From Bigelowiella natans CCMP2755 (Eukaryota; Cercozoa; Chlorarachniophyceae), in assembly GCA_000320545.1 (NCBI GenBank), contig ADNK01002465.1, positions 1-32,658 of the forward strand: DNA of 32,658 nucleotides, written 5' to 3'. Both the position numbers and the translations under genes were made by a program. Below are positions 21,582 through 32,308 of the stretch, in pieces. The notes below the pieces were generated by a model. The model worked only from the letters and a program-made list of their open reading frames with translations, had not been told where the DNA came from and did not search any database. The first letter of the stretch is position 1. Each line of letters starts with the position of its first letter.

Positions 21582-23765
21582 AAACATGACGTGGCAGTAA
21601 AGATCTCTTTCTTTCTCCCACTTTCTCTTTCGCTCTCGCCCCCCCCCTCCTCCGCCCTCTATACCACTAGCACAACCTTTGCTATAGAAGTCATCCACTC
21701 TTTTCCATCGATACGGTACTCCCTTGTGAAGCTATTAATGACAAAGACGATGAGCGAAGACGGCTATTACTACGTTTCTTTGCCAACAAACTTCAAAATA
21801 TCGGTGAATAATGATACAGAGGCGTAAGCACGCATATATTTTTTGAAGGTGCATACGAAAGGTTCATCAATAACACATCCCATCCGCGTTCGGAGTACCT
21901 GCAGGTTGAAGCGGAGAGGAAGCAACTGCCGTAGCGCTGTGACCAAAATCTCGATATGTTCCTATCCATTCCATGAAATGGCATATCGACAACGATATTA
22001 TTGGGAGGCGGCATATTAGTTGCGGAGACTTGGGGAATTGCTGATAATACTGACCTCACTCGCGCAGACGGCGTAGGGTTCATACATCAGTACCATCATC
22101 CTGCATGGGGGGGAGGAGTGTCAGTTGTTGGCAACATAGAAGACGGGAGCAGAAACAGCATAAACGAAGGACTTGTATGTGTGCCATATGATTCCACGTC
22201 ATATGGTTGCCCTATTAACCGCCCCTCCCCTCTCTCTCTCCTCTCTTGTTCCTCCACTCCTAACACTCCTTACGATAGCGACTTGGGAGCAGCATGCTTA
22301 TCTTTAGCCTTGCTGTCTACTTGAATGAAGATGTTCGCCATATCGCCGATTAGCTTTAACGTCTCCCCCATGCGGGAGCACATCAAAACGTACCGAAGCC
22401 ACGCGCGGCCTACATAGAGAGAGATGGCGGTGAGTAATGACGAGAGGAACAGAGGACGGCAAATATTTGCCGTCCGTGTGTTTGCGCCGGTTTTCTTCCT
22501 ATGACAAATTACATGGCAGTAATAGCATATATTGACACCTCTACTCGTCATATCCTTGTCGTTGTTCAGAACTAGAGAATCAGCAAACTTCACGTCAGAG
22601 AAGAAGGTGCTGTACCTAAGAACAGGAGAAGGGGGGGGAGGGGAGGGGCACACATCTTGTGTTATGGCAATATGGATGAAAGAAGAGCGAGAAATCGTGG
22701 GCACCTTCCGCCGTATCCGTACTGTCGTTCAACTGTTTCTGCGAGCATGAGCACCATCTCCCAGAAAGAGCCCGCCTATTTGTCACAGACACATATTGAC
22801 GTTGATACCGACAATAAACGGTTATGAAGAAGTAACAACGGGGTCATATACAACTATCTATTCACGAACCTTGCTTTGTTTGGTCTTCAATCCATATAGA
22901 AGGCATCGCTGAAGACAATATTGTCAGAACATAAGCTTCTTTTCTATGTAATTTTTCTAGTTTATTGACACAAAATTAGAGATTTGAACCTCGAGACAAC
23001 TGACAAGATGCTCCGAATGGTCGTCGTTGATTACGATTGGTATCTGCTTAAAATCGTTCTAAAAGAGACAAGATGTTAGTGAGAATCCACAACAATTCTG
23101 AACGATCAATACAGTGCTTGGGGGCGTTGTTGTGTTACCACATACCGACCTTGTCATGTGTGTCATTCTTCTTGTCAGATCGAAGATTCTGCGTAAACAT
23201 GCAATACAGATTAGCTGTGTCAATATTCGCATGTAACACGTTTAATAGTTTCCTAGCTGACCCACCTCCTCTTCCGTTTTCCGCTGCTCCTGCTGTACAC
23301 GTTCCTTCTATTTCACCAAGTGAATACGTAAGTTTTGACTTAGTTCAGAAAATCATAAAAGTGCACATCATGTGCAATAGTGTTCGTCATCCTCAACAGA
23401 CCTCGACAGTTTCCATATATGTTCGCATGATAGATTTGATTCCAGCGCACACATCCTGCACCTTCAATACCACAGCACAGCGTAAAATTTCATCGCCGAA
23501 CGACTGACGAACACACAGCTCGAAACTCGCGTGTGGCAGTGTATTTTGCATGTTAACATCGCTTTAATGCAAAATTCGAACGATGTTGCTTATAACATGC
23601 GGTAAACGGAAAAGATCCTCTGCAGAAATATTCATCCGCCTACTCCCCCACAGTTCACGAAGGTATATTAAGGTCTTCTCCAAAATGAAAATTCAACTTC
23701 TAATGGGAAAATACCACAAAGTGCCGATACTCCTGACGGGCTGTGGTGATCCTTAGTTGGTTCAT
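15727..23765 (-). CDS. RUN / coiled-coil / SH3b-like / Rubicon-homology zinc protein
   Basis: Exons (minus): 23765-23715, 23503-23402, 23307-23266, 23188-23150, 23058-22990, 22908-22870, 22775-22705, 22615-22545, 22409-22274, 22100-22055, 21961-21899, 21546-21487, 21412-21252, 21085-20955, 20690-20420, 20165-19988, 19855-19391, 19238-18979, 18852-18498, 18352-17981, 17679-17581, 17240-17180, 17101-17031, 16826-16719, 16587-16531, 16388-16164, 16088-16029, 15855-15727; 1263 residues, phases consistent. RUN domain, about 30-243: HLVSCLE, LLYGLK, GSFWEMV, RAWLRYVL, MYEPYAV, LLPLRFNLQ. A Lys/Arg-rich patch, a coiled coil (about 515-600) and an SH3b-like unit (VRASPSYVSPVIGYV..GKWVR, about 607-655) follow. 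From about 1000 comes a Rubicon/PLEKHM (DUF4206-like) zinc domain: EDQNGKCPECDAE, FCYYTGFFMCTSCC, YSLSHLL..FSLFDLAHAI, ECTSC, GFYCDNPNC, LQCRTCKDYFHRECY..CTKC. In animals this domain binds Rab7 on late endosomes and lysosomes. Weak points: the first exon, and the donors at 18498, 17981 and 21899. Confidence 0.84.
15963..16001. repeat. (ATC)n microsatellite
   Basis: Perfect 13-unit run in the intron 15856-16028 of the RUN/Rubicon-like gene, 25 nt from the donor. Confidence 0.95.
17333..17369. repeat. (AGT)n microsatellite
   Basis: Intronic run (intron 17241-17580), followed by a C15 homopolymer at about 17493-17507. Confidence 0.9.
18059..18092. repeat. (GTA)n encoding poly-Thr on the minus strand
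   Basis: Coding repeat in the exon 18352-17981 of the RUN/Rubicon-like gene, giving about a dozen Thr. Confidence 0.8.
19256..19288. repeat. (GGA)n microsatellite, sense (TCC)n before an acceptor
   Basis: On the minus sense strand it is a (TCC)n tract ending about 15 nt before the acceptor at 19239. Confidence 0.85.
20184..20219. repeat. (GT)n/(GA)n microsatellite before an acceptor
   Basis: Lies upstream of the acceptor CCTGCAG at 20166 of the RUN/Rubicon-like gene; the sense strand is (TC)n then (AC)n. Confidence 0.85.
21551..21583. repeat. (GAA)n microsatellite forming a polypyrimidine tract
   Basis: Sense strand (TTC)n runs straight into TTATCAG, the acceptor at 21549-21547. The repeat is the whole visible polypyrimidine tract of that intron (21547-21898). 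Confidence 0.9.
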
Positions 23766-24506
23766 CCTCTCCTTGCTTCTATTGCACAGAGCTTACTTCA
23801 GTCTAAATGACGATGAAGATGCAGCGGGGTGCTTTGGGGGGAGTGGGGAAATCGGGGTTATGTTCTTCTTCTTGTGATTGAGGGCCGAATTGATCCTTTT
23901 ATCGCTCAAATTCTCTGACAGAATCAGGTCGTACCAATGAAATGGTCTGCGATCCGTCTTCGTTGGCTCATGAAATACGACACAGATGAGCGACTGAGTG
24001 AAATATGATTGGATTGACTGATGGACTGATATGAGTGACAATGGAGATGGCCAATTTATTCGTACGACAACCAAAATGAGAGGTCTTCATGAAAAAATCG
24101 GTTTGTTTCTTCTCGCCTCCGGTCCCTCTCACTGGTCCGTTACCGTGCCCTCATCCGCTCTAAGCGAGGGCGACGTGACAATTGAAGAGCGAATTTAGGC
24201 GAAAAAATGAATATAATGGAATTTTCAAGGCTAAAACCGCCTGTGTTCCAAAGGAAGCGGAGCTCATGAAAACATGTGCCGAGACAGGTAAATGGGATTT
24301 ATTACTTGTAGAGTTGAGTATTATTAGAGTTATCAATTGCATCCGAGCAGAATCCAAAAACCTCGGAACTACGGTATCAAGTACGAGGACGCAACATCAA
24401 GCTCTACCATTGGAATCAATTTATTCGTTGGTTCGTTCAAGCAAAAGCAATCCCGACACCACTTTTCACTCCAACCGTCAAGTAGTAGCTTCTTCAACCG
24501 TCGTCA
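23766..24506. promoter_or_regulatory. Divergent promoter region, RUN gene / NEK kinase
   Basis: 741 bp between the two start codons. No exon recognised and no microsatellite. The NEK 5' UTR probably lies in its right half. Confidence 0.45.
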
Positions 24507-26708
24507 ATGAATCAATACGAGGAACTTGGATTCATTGGAAGAGGCGCCTACGGCCAATGCTTCCTTGCTCGAAATGTCGTTACACAAAAGAAGTACGTCA
24601 TGAAAAAAATTTCTCTTCAAAAAGGATATTCTGCCGAAAAGCTAATCACCGAAAGCCTGGTCCTCAAGACCCTCACAGGACATCCCAATATTTGTTCCTA
24701 CGTCGACTCCTTTGTCCACGGCAAAGGTGCACCCAAATCTTCTATTTTTTACGAATTTCTGACGATCATTTCAATTCAGAACTGTGCATTATTATGGATC
24801 ACTACGCTGGAGGCGATTTGCAGAAAAAGATCGATGACAAACGAAGAAGCAGAGCAACTTTCTCTCTCGACACGATACTAGGTTTGCTCAAACCACTACC
24901 GTTCGTATGTGGAGGGTATTTGTTGACTGTGATGATCCTATCTGTAGACTTTCTCCTCCAACTATGCATCGGCTTAAAGCATATTCATGCCCAGAATATT
25001 CTACATAGAGACATCAAACCGAGCAACATCTTCATAACTAAAGGTGATAATGGATTTATCTGCGCCCACGTCATAGAAATCTGAATTCTTGCGTTCTCTT
25101 GCTGATATGTTTTTTCGCGTGGACTATCGAAGCTAATGTCCTAAAGGTGAACAATTCTAAGAAGGATTCATTGGGAATGTTACACTCATGCGCAATCAAT
25201 TTAACAAACAGATCGGAGACTTTGGGATCGCCAAGGTTCTCAAAGAAGAATCTTTCGCGGTATTATCCTTTAAGCGAGTTGACCTTAACAATTTGAACGA
25301 GGCGATATATACGTGCATCAGATGACAGGGATTGGCACACCATATTACTTGTCTCCGGAAAAAATTACCAAAACTCCATATGGGCCGAAATCGGACATGT
25401 GGTCTCTGGGATGCTTGCTCTATGAGATGTGCACTTTGAAGGTATCATCCTACAATCTTACCATATTCATGTCGATATTATTCTGTTACAATTTATAAAC
25501 CATAAAATAAAATTCAGGTCCCGTTTCGTGGAGCTGACCACAACTCCCTCTATTGCAAAATAATAGAGAAGCCAACTCCCCTTCTTCCCCGAAAGTATGG
25601 CAAATATTTGCAGACAATTCTAAACGGACTTCTACACAAGGTGAACCTTACATGGATCAGCATTCTATACATTGCATTTTCTGGTGTATCCGTAGCCTTT
25701 GTGATATAAACAAATTTGCAGGACCCGAAACGGCGACCGTCAGCAGCCAGAATTCTTCGCACCCGCGTCATGCAGGCGCGCCTAATGTTCCACTCAACGC
25801 GTTACCAGCAAAAGCTTGTAGGCAAAGAAATAAACCGGTATCAATTCGGACAGATTCCCGGTCAGATTACCCCGAAGAATCCAGATCGGTCACCACCACG
25901 GAATGCTCGCGAAGGACGATCCAAATCCGAGGATTCAGTTGTACGCGCTCCCATTTCCCCCCCCGTGGTTTCTCCTGTAGGTAGAAGGGTAGATCCAAGT
26001 CCACCTTTTCCCTCCGAGCGTAGCCCCCCCGTCGCTAGCGTGTGCCCCGCATCTCCCAAAGCTCGAAGGGCTGGATCGATCCCAGACAAATGGCAGCATG
26101 GAGAGAACTCGCCTCCATTGGCGAGATCTCCGGAGCAGGGGGTGTTGCAGTCCCCAAGGTACCAAAGAGGTGATAAATCTATCCAGAAAAATGGGAAAAA
26201 ATCGTCGTCATCGGCAGACGAGGCTGTTGAAGTCTTGAAGCGCTTTCAGGAGCACGTGGACAATCAGCTAGTGGAAGCAAAAGCTGAAGGCCATCAGCCA
26301 GAGGAAAAAGAAGCTAGAAATGAGGAACAAGGAGAGTCCCCTCAACGAGCAGAGTCCCCACACCGAGCGGGAGCACAGCCCCCCTACCCCGTAGGGAATG
26401 AAAATTCATCAGAGGCAGAGAAAGAATCTAAACGGAGGTATGTCCGCATGCTCTCCAAGAAAATGACCAGCTGTCGTTCATATTTGGAAGCGGTACTCGG
26501 GCCTGCAATAGTGTGCCTTGCTGCAGGATATGTACGGAAATTACACCGAAGTGGCGTTACATCGAAAGAAGCACTCCTTTTGAAGGTTGTGAAACGATTC
26601 TTTGCAAAGAAAGACACCTGGACATGGGACATGAAGTGCTGTTATGCTGAAGAAATTGTAGATATGTGCGAGGCAGAGCGTCGGTTATTACGGCTATATG
26701 ATTGCTGA
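24507..26708 (+). CDS. NEK-family (NIMA-related) Ser/Thr protein kinase
   Basis: Exons: 24507-24726, 24780-24881, 24948-25043, 25133-25146, 25212-25259, 25322-25441, 25518-25640, 25722-26708; 569 residues. The kinase domain covers about residues 4-255: Gly loop [11 protein letters not shown], catalytic Lys in YVMKKISL, alpha-C Glu in [31 protein letters not shown] catalytic loop, GDFGIAKVL, activation-loop end [26 protein letters not shown] and [12 protein letters not shown]. The LYEMCTLK and GTPYYLSPE wording is characteristic of NEKs, which act in cilia, centrosomes and mitosis. Exon 4 is only 14 nt (ANVLK bridging into IGDFG). The C-terminal 310 residues are Pro/Ser/Arg-rich (many SPP, SPxR sites), then a Glu-rich stretch and a compact basic/hydrophobic end from about residue 480 that I do not recognise. 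All catalytic residues are present, so it should be active. Confidence 0.93.
25133..25146 (+). other. 14-nt microexon of the NEK gene
   Basis: CGAAG|CTAATGTCCTAAAG|GTGAAC. It joins phase 1 (from exon 3) to phase 0 (exon 5) and supplies ANVLK, exactly the residues that NEKs have between the catalytic loop and DFG. Confidence 0.85.
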
Positions 26709-26762
26709 GTGAATGTTTGGCAACCAAATTCATGAAGGCTATTGTGTCTGCTGTGACCTGTC

Positions 26763-26887
26763 GAGACGGATGTAATGAAATCATTAATTTTTTTCATAGT
26801 CATCCTAATGTAGCCATGCAAAGCAGCGGCTACAGCGCTTATGTTGTGTCTGTTTGTCTCAGCAACAATGTGCTTATAAGTCATGCA
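26763..26887 (-). mobile_element. Short dispersed element, copy 2
   Basis: Reverse-complement homologue of 11513-11630. No clear flanking direct repeat remains here, so this copy may be older or only partly aligned. Confidence 0.6.
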
Positions 26888-27277
26888 TGAAAAAGCTTCC
26901 ATGTCTTATCGTCGGTATCGAATAGTGCGCGCAGCGGTCCGCGTGATTCTTTCTGCTATGATCTGTGTTCACATGAGCATTAATTCATAACAGCTACAAT
27001 GTATATTCAATGCACCGCACAGAGAATTGCAATCCATCACGTATCCTTATGTACGCATACAAACTTACAAAACCCATAACATTCTCAAAACGTTTTCTCC
27101 GCTTTTCCTCAAGCTTATTACATTAGTAGCAATCAAACACACGTATCAGCGTATGTTTTTCTTAAAAGCACAACGCGTGCATGCCTGCGGCGACGTTTTG
27201 CCACAAAAACGAAATACGTATTGTACATGCAACAGCAGCATAGCGATAGCTACTCAAATAAGTATATGCACATATAG

Positions 27278-27281
<4 letters not shown>

Positions 27282-27325
<44 letters not shown>
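27282..27325. repeat. (TA)n microsatellite
   Basis: About 22 units, about 100 bp downstream of the stop codon of the dimethyltransferase gene; a likely melting-prone spot in the convergent region. Confidence 0.95.
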
Positions 27326-27330
<5 letters not shown>

Positions 27331-27427
27331 TATATTTGACAGAGACTTTTGGGTTGTTACTTGCTAACATAGCAATTTCTTCATTTTTTGCGATGGCAGT
27401 CGTGTGACATATCCCGACGTGCTACAT

Positions 27428-27879
27428 CTACTTTTCGTTTGGAAACAATTCGGAGTAAAGTTGAACGAATTCCTTTATTGATAGATCTTCTCCGCGAACC
27501 AATGGACGATCTTGAAAGAATCGGCATTCACTGGGCGGTATTGGCTTGGGATCGCAATCCTTCAGAAATGGAGACTCGCGAATACATTTGGCAAGCGATT
27601 TTCTCCTCCCCCAGAAGGCCGAACGAACGAGGCGGAAAAATAATTCCTGGTTCAAATGGGAAGAAGCCGTTCGGTGTAACGTGACGGAAAGAATGCGAAA
27701 CTGAAATGTATTTCTAAATATCAAGATATGTTCCCTTCAACACCCTCCCCATACCTCGTTGAGCTCGAACATCGGCTTCTTCCTAGGAACTATTTCGATA
27801 ACTTGCGATTCAACTTTAGGTATTGGCTTGAAAGCGGTCCTTGAAGTGTCAAGCGAGGAAGTTGTTGTTCAGATGCACG

Positions 27880-27918
<39 letters not shown>

Positions 27919-29023
27919 CCACACTCGCGTCAGTTAGGCACACCACTCATGCACAAACCTCGGAACTTCGATCAACTTTCGAACATTAAGATAAAATTGT
28001 CCAAAGACAGACAAGGAACCATACACCTTGAATACAATAAAATAAGGTTTTTTAAAAAAAAGAAAACGGACAACGCTGAAGTAAAGATGATACTTTGTTC
28101 CCCGGTGGAGCTGCTAGTCTTTCCGCAAAATCCCGCTGAACCTTCGTGACAACATATTACTTTCAGCAAATTCTCGCATCTGACGAGAGATCGGCGTAGA
28201 GTTATCCTTTGTACGGGAATACCACCATGACTATTGCCTTCTGGATTCGGGATCGGTTGGCGATTACGGTCTGGATGAAGAATGTCGATATTTGGTACGG
28301 CAAGTTTGTAACGACCACGAACCTGGAAAACCCCGTTGGTTAAACACGTGACTACCCTGTCAACGAGAGATGTATATATCCTACTCACCTCTCAGGGAGA
28401 ACCTTGTCGAAACCAATCTTAGTGAAATCGCCGTGCAGCGAAGTGACACGATGGGCACACTCCCGTGGAATTCTTCCACATGTCTCTGCCAGAAATCCTG
28501 AGTCGGACTCGATGATGGTTAGACTTCTCGCTTTTTGACTTAAGGGTAAGGTTAGGACTCCTAAGCCGCAGCCGATCTCCACCACGTCGTCCGAATCGCA
28601 AATGGCGGCGCGACGAAGGATGTTGCCGACCACGCCTGAGTCCTTCAGGAATACCTATTTTTCGACGTATGTTCCGAAATCCGAGTAATTAAGAGTGGTT
28701 TCTTCGCTTCTCAAAATGGAACAATGATCCAACCTGCCCAAGGGATTTGCGACGAACCAGCTTCTTCAGCCCTCCCTCCCCTAATAGTAATGGATGATCA
28801 GCAATGCCGGGTTGCGATGTTGCTTGAGCATTCACACCTCCCCGATAAGCACGAAGCGTATGCGAAGAATTATTTCCCGTTCGACTAGATGCCCGAATAC
28901 CGAGATGAACATCCGTACTGGTGGACCCTCTTGCTACCTCTAAAAGGAACACAGTGCTAAGCAATCTCTGGAGGACGAATCAAAACGGATACCACCTCGG
29001 AGCCTCAACCAGCGCCGAAGCAT
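27428..29023 (-). CDS. KsgA/Dim1/TFB1M-type rRNA adenine N6,N6-dimethyltransferase
   Basis: This enzyme dimethylates the two adjacent adenines of the small-subunit rRNA helix 45 loop using SAM. Exons (minus): 29023-28993, 28939-28734, 28654-28389, 28322-28223, 28141-28094, 28026-27959, 27839-27755, 27646-27428; 340 residues, a normal length for the family. Landmarks: RRKSLGQ|VFLKD, VVEIGCGLGVLTLPL (SAM motif I), TIIESDSG, LHGDFTKI, VTNLPYQIST (catalytic NLPY), VQRDFAERLAAPPGNK, VYGSLSVFGQFYLNVRK, FKPIPKVES, ELFFRLVRSAFWGRRKSL and the end EDLSIKEFVQLY. The first exon reads MLRRWLRLRG, then a Ser/Thr/Arg-rich stretch before the enzyme core, typical of a mitochondrial (or plastid) presequence, so an organellar TFB1M-like role is likely. 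An alternative start without the 53-nt first intron (CTG/ATG near 28964) would spoil that basic N-terminus. Confidence 0.93.
27881..27915. repeat. (CA)n microsatellite
   Basis: In the intron 27840-27958 of the dimethyltransferase gene. Confidence 0.9.
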
Positions 29024-29984
29024 CGCGCCGGGCCCTGGCGCAGCAGCTGCGTCTCCGGAATCCTCCCTTATAAAACCGAATTCAGATTGGCTCGGGCCAC
29101 TCGGAGAAGCACCTCGGCAGAGAAGAAGGAAGATGAGGGAGAAGGAGGGGGAACGTCCAGCAGCGGTGATGGTGCGTGCAGAATCAGTTCAATGCTCATA
29201 AATTCCCGGCGATTTTTGACCAGAATCTCCTATCTATTTCTTGTCGAATAATTACGATGTTTTCCGCTTAAATTCTATCCGGAAATGCTCCCTGACCCAT
29301 GGGGAGCAGGAATCTCGTTTGTCGCTGGGATGAAAACTACGGCTCTAACTTTTAAATCAGATGTGTCGGAAAGGAATTAAATGAATAAATTCCAGGACGA
29401 CAAGATATTGGCGAAGACGTTCGAGGGAAATGGTCGATAATATATAACATTAATAGGTTTTTTCAGTACGACTTAATGTTTTGTAGCCATTATTTGAGTC
29501 TGATATACTCGCACTGACGATATCAACAAGGATTGCAAGATCATCGGTCGAGCTAGATCCCCATTTTGTCGGAGATATTAAGTTTTTATTAAAAATATTT
29601 TATTGTCGTATGTACATAAAAACCATCTATTTTCTTTATCGCAGTAATTATCTGTGCTTTTAGAGTCTGAGATTAGGTGCATTGGGCACGAGAAGGTGCT
29701 TTGTGTTTCGGGTGTTGGGGTTCTTTCTTGATGGTGTGGGGATTATATAATTAGAATCATGTTCGCCTCCCAGTTTTCATTGAAAGTATCGTTAGAGGAT
29801 GATGATGTATGCTTCGGGTGGAAGTTTGTCCAAAGAAAGCCTGATTATGCACGGGTCTAGTAGCTGACAATACCGAAAATTGTGGTGAATGCATTCTATA
29901 ATCTGCCTGATATTATTCGCTATCTTTAGATTAGGAGGACAGTCAGCTTTGGTGAAATTTTAGTTGACTTCTCTACCCTCCAAA
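29024..29984. promoter_or_regulatory. Divergent promoter region, dimethyltransferase / WASHC4
   Basis: 961 bp between start codons. The left 150 bp is GC-rich, the rest AT-rich. No exon or microsatellite seen. An upstream non-coding exon of either gene is possible. Confidence 0.45.
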
Positions 29985-32255
29985 ATGGCTGATGTTAAAG
30001 AGCCCAACGGAAGCCGCAACTCGTTTGATGAGTTCTTCAATGGTGTAAACCTGCCCGACGCCCCAGCTAACGATCTGACTTCGAGGATGAAAAATTTCGT
30101 CTTAGATCATGAAGCTGCACTCGGGGAGATGTACAAGTATGAAGCGTATTATTACCCTAGCACGCCCGATAATGCAACGCGGAACGTATACCACAAGCCA
30201 TGTATCAGAATTTTCCTCACACACATTTTTTCCCCAACTATTCTTATAGAGTGCTTGGTGAAGATATCGGCGATTCGTGGGATGCTGAACACGATCCAAT
30301 AGGGATCGATGTGACTCCCATCGATCAGGAGCCAATTATCTCGATGGTGACGCGATTCGAAGGAAACCCGCAGTTCAATAAGGTATGAGCGCGAAAAAGG
30401 AGCAAGCGAGCAGAAGACAAGATAGGGTGGTGGGGATGAAAACAATACATGCAAAGATTTTAAGAAAGAGATTTGCAGATGGTGTTTACTACAAGAACTT
30501 ATGTCACCACGATAAATTGGACTCGTCATTATTTTACGTGTTGCTTGCTCATCCCCCTCTTTTAACACCGCCATTGTATTACAGATCGTGATTGTTTTCG
30601 CGCACCTATGCGAGGAGATGCGAGAAATGGAACATCTAGCGGAAAGGCGATTTTACGGCGTCTTAGCTATGTTCGGACACCGCGACGAGGAGGATGGTAG
30701 CCAACCACAATATATCCCAAGAGGAGGAGGATGTACCATGAACGCCGCATTGTCTTCTTTCAGGTGAGGACAAGAAGCACAGCAGCAGCGACCAGGCTGA
30801 TGCAGATATTGCACCTAAGATAGAACCGGAAGGCGAAATGGGCATGTTCCTTCCCTTCTTCCAGGATCTGGTGAACTTCATCGAGCGCGCTCAGGCCGTG
30901 ATTCAAAACGTTATCTGCCAGGTCAGTCTTTTGAATGTCGTAGCTACGGGCTCCTCACCGTATGCGCGCTATGTATAATATGTACCGCTTTTCATCATTA
31001 GTGTCTTGTTTTCGCCGTTCGTGCAGATTGCCGTGTTAAGCAATGGGAAAGTATTCAATCATACATGATTTATTTAGTTACATGTTCACGACCTGCACAA
31101 TACCTGCTGAATTTGATCTTCACAAATACTTTACATTACTTGATTGTGCATGTCGTCAGTTGGCCTGCTTGTACCACGCAAGGCAAAAGCTCTACATGAC
31201 AACATTCAAGAACGTCATGCTGCTGCCCTTATTCGAACGTACGTAATTTTTGGCAAGCTTCGTTGATATAGTAGTCTCGCTGTGGGACATGTGAAAGGAC
31301 ATATTCATTGGATCGTTTGTAGAACTCTCTCTCTCATGTATAGTTTCCAACTCCCATTTTTGAATGGAATGGTGTGATCCTTCTCCCCTCAGGTCTGGGC
31401 GGCCTCTGTCGCGTCCTCGTCACAATGGATGTCCGAAATGCATAGAAACGCCGTTTTAGTTCTTCTGTTCTTCGTTATGAAACATATATTATGGCGAACC
31501 CAACACACATATCTGTCCACATAATGATAACATTTGTGCATGTCCTCCTCCTCCTCCTACTCTCCCCTCTATTCTTTTCTCAAATCGCAGGTAATAATCG
31601 CTGACAATCCGAACATCGCCGATGGGTGGCACCAGTACAAGGTAGGAAAATATGAGGAGGGGGATGGAGGAGGGGGGGGGGGGGGGGGAAAGAGAGAGAA
31701 TGAGGATGGCAATGCAACATGAGTGCTGTTCCGTATTCGGTCTTTCATAACAAGCATCTTTTGTGGTTATGCGCAGCGGATGATCAAGTACGTGCGCTCG
31801 GACCCAAAAGGCTACGGAGTGGAAGTGAGTCCTTGCACCAGCGAATATGCGCGAGACACATAGTCTTGCTTTGCGCACACGCTTTCGAACACATCAAATC
31901 CAGACGTAGATGTTATTACCCAAAGCGCACACATGCATATTGCTTCGGCTGCCATACACACAACATTGCCTTGGTGGTTTTCTACGACCCTTTCACAGGA
32001 GGGACAGCTACGGCTATTTGAGGGCCTTCTGGTGCAGCACACACAAACACACACACCGATATACACTACAGAGTCGGAAGAATCAGAGTAGCATTGCACC
32101 CCTTTTCATCGTTTATCTCCCAGCAGCCACCTCTCACAAATCATCATCATCGTCTTCGTCAACTTTGCACAGAGATTTGCTCTGCTACGCAATCCTCATC
32201 ATCAGTATCATCATCATCAGCAACCATCATCCACTATCATAGAAACAGGGAGACA

Positions 32256-32308
<53 letters not shown>

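Larger units (their letters stand above)
26709..27427. other. Convergent intergenic region
   Basis: 719 bp between the NEK and dimethyltransferase 3' ends. It contains dispersed element copy 2 and a (TA)n run. No coding exon recognised. Confidence 0.6.

Noticed and set aside
23715-23780. Alternative frame reading KQGEDEPTKDHHSPSG over the first RUN-gene exon
   Set aside because: It lacks a start codon and its phase does not fit the next exon at 23503, whereas the MNQLRITTARQEY frame starts with ATG and joins in phase 0. It is still possible if an upstream exon exists.
24139-24171. Similarity to 18333-18360 (shared ACCGTGCCCTC and GCTCTAAG)
   Set aside because: Short shared words with an indel, one copy in an exon-intron border and one in a promoter region; could be chance and I cannot test it.
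24182-25084. 300-codon plus-strand frame overlapping the NEK gene
   Set aside because: Wrong frame for exon 1 of the kinase; it only re-enters the kinase frame around HRDIKPSN by running through introns.
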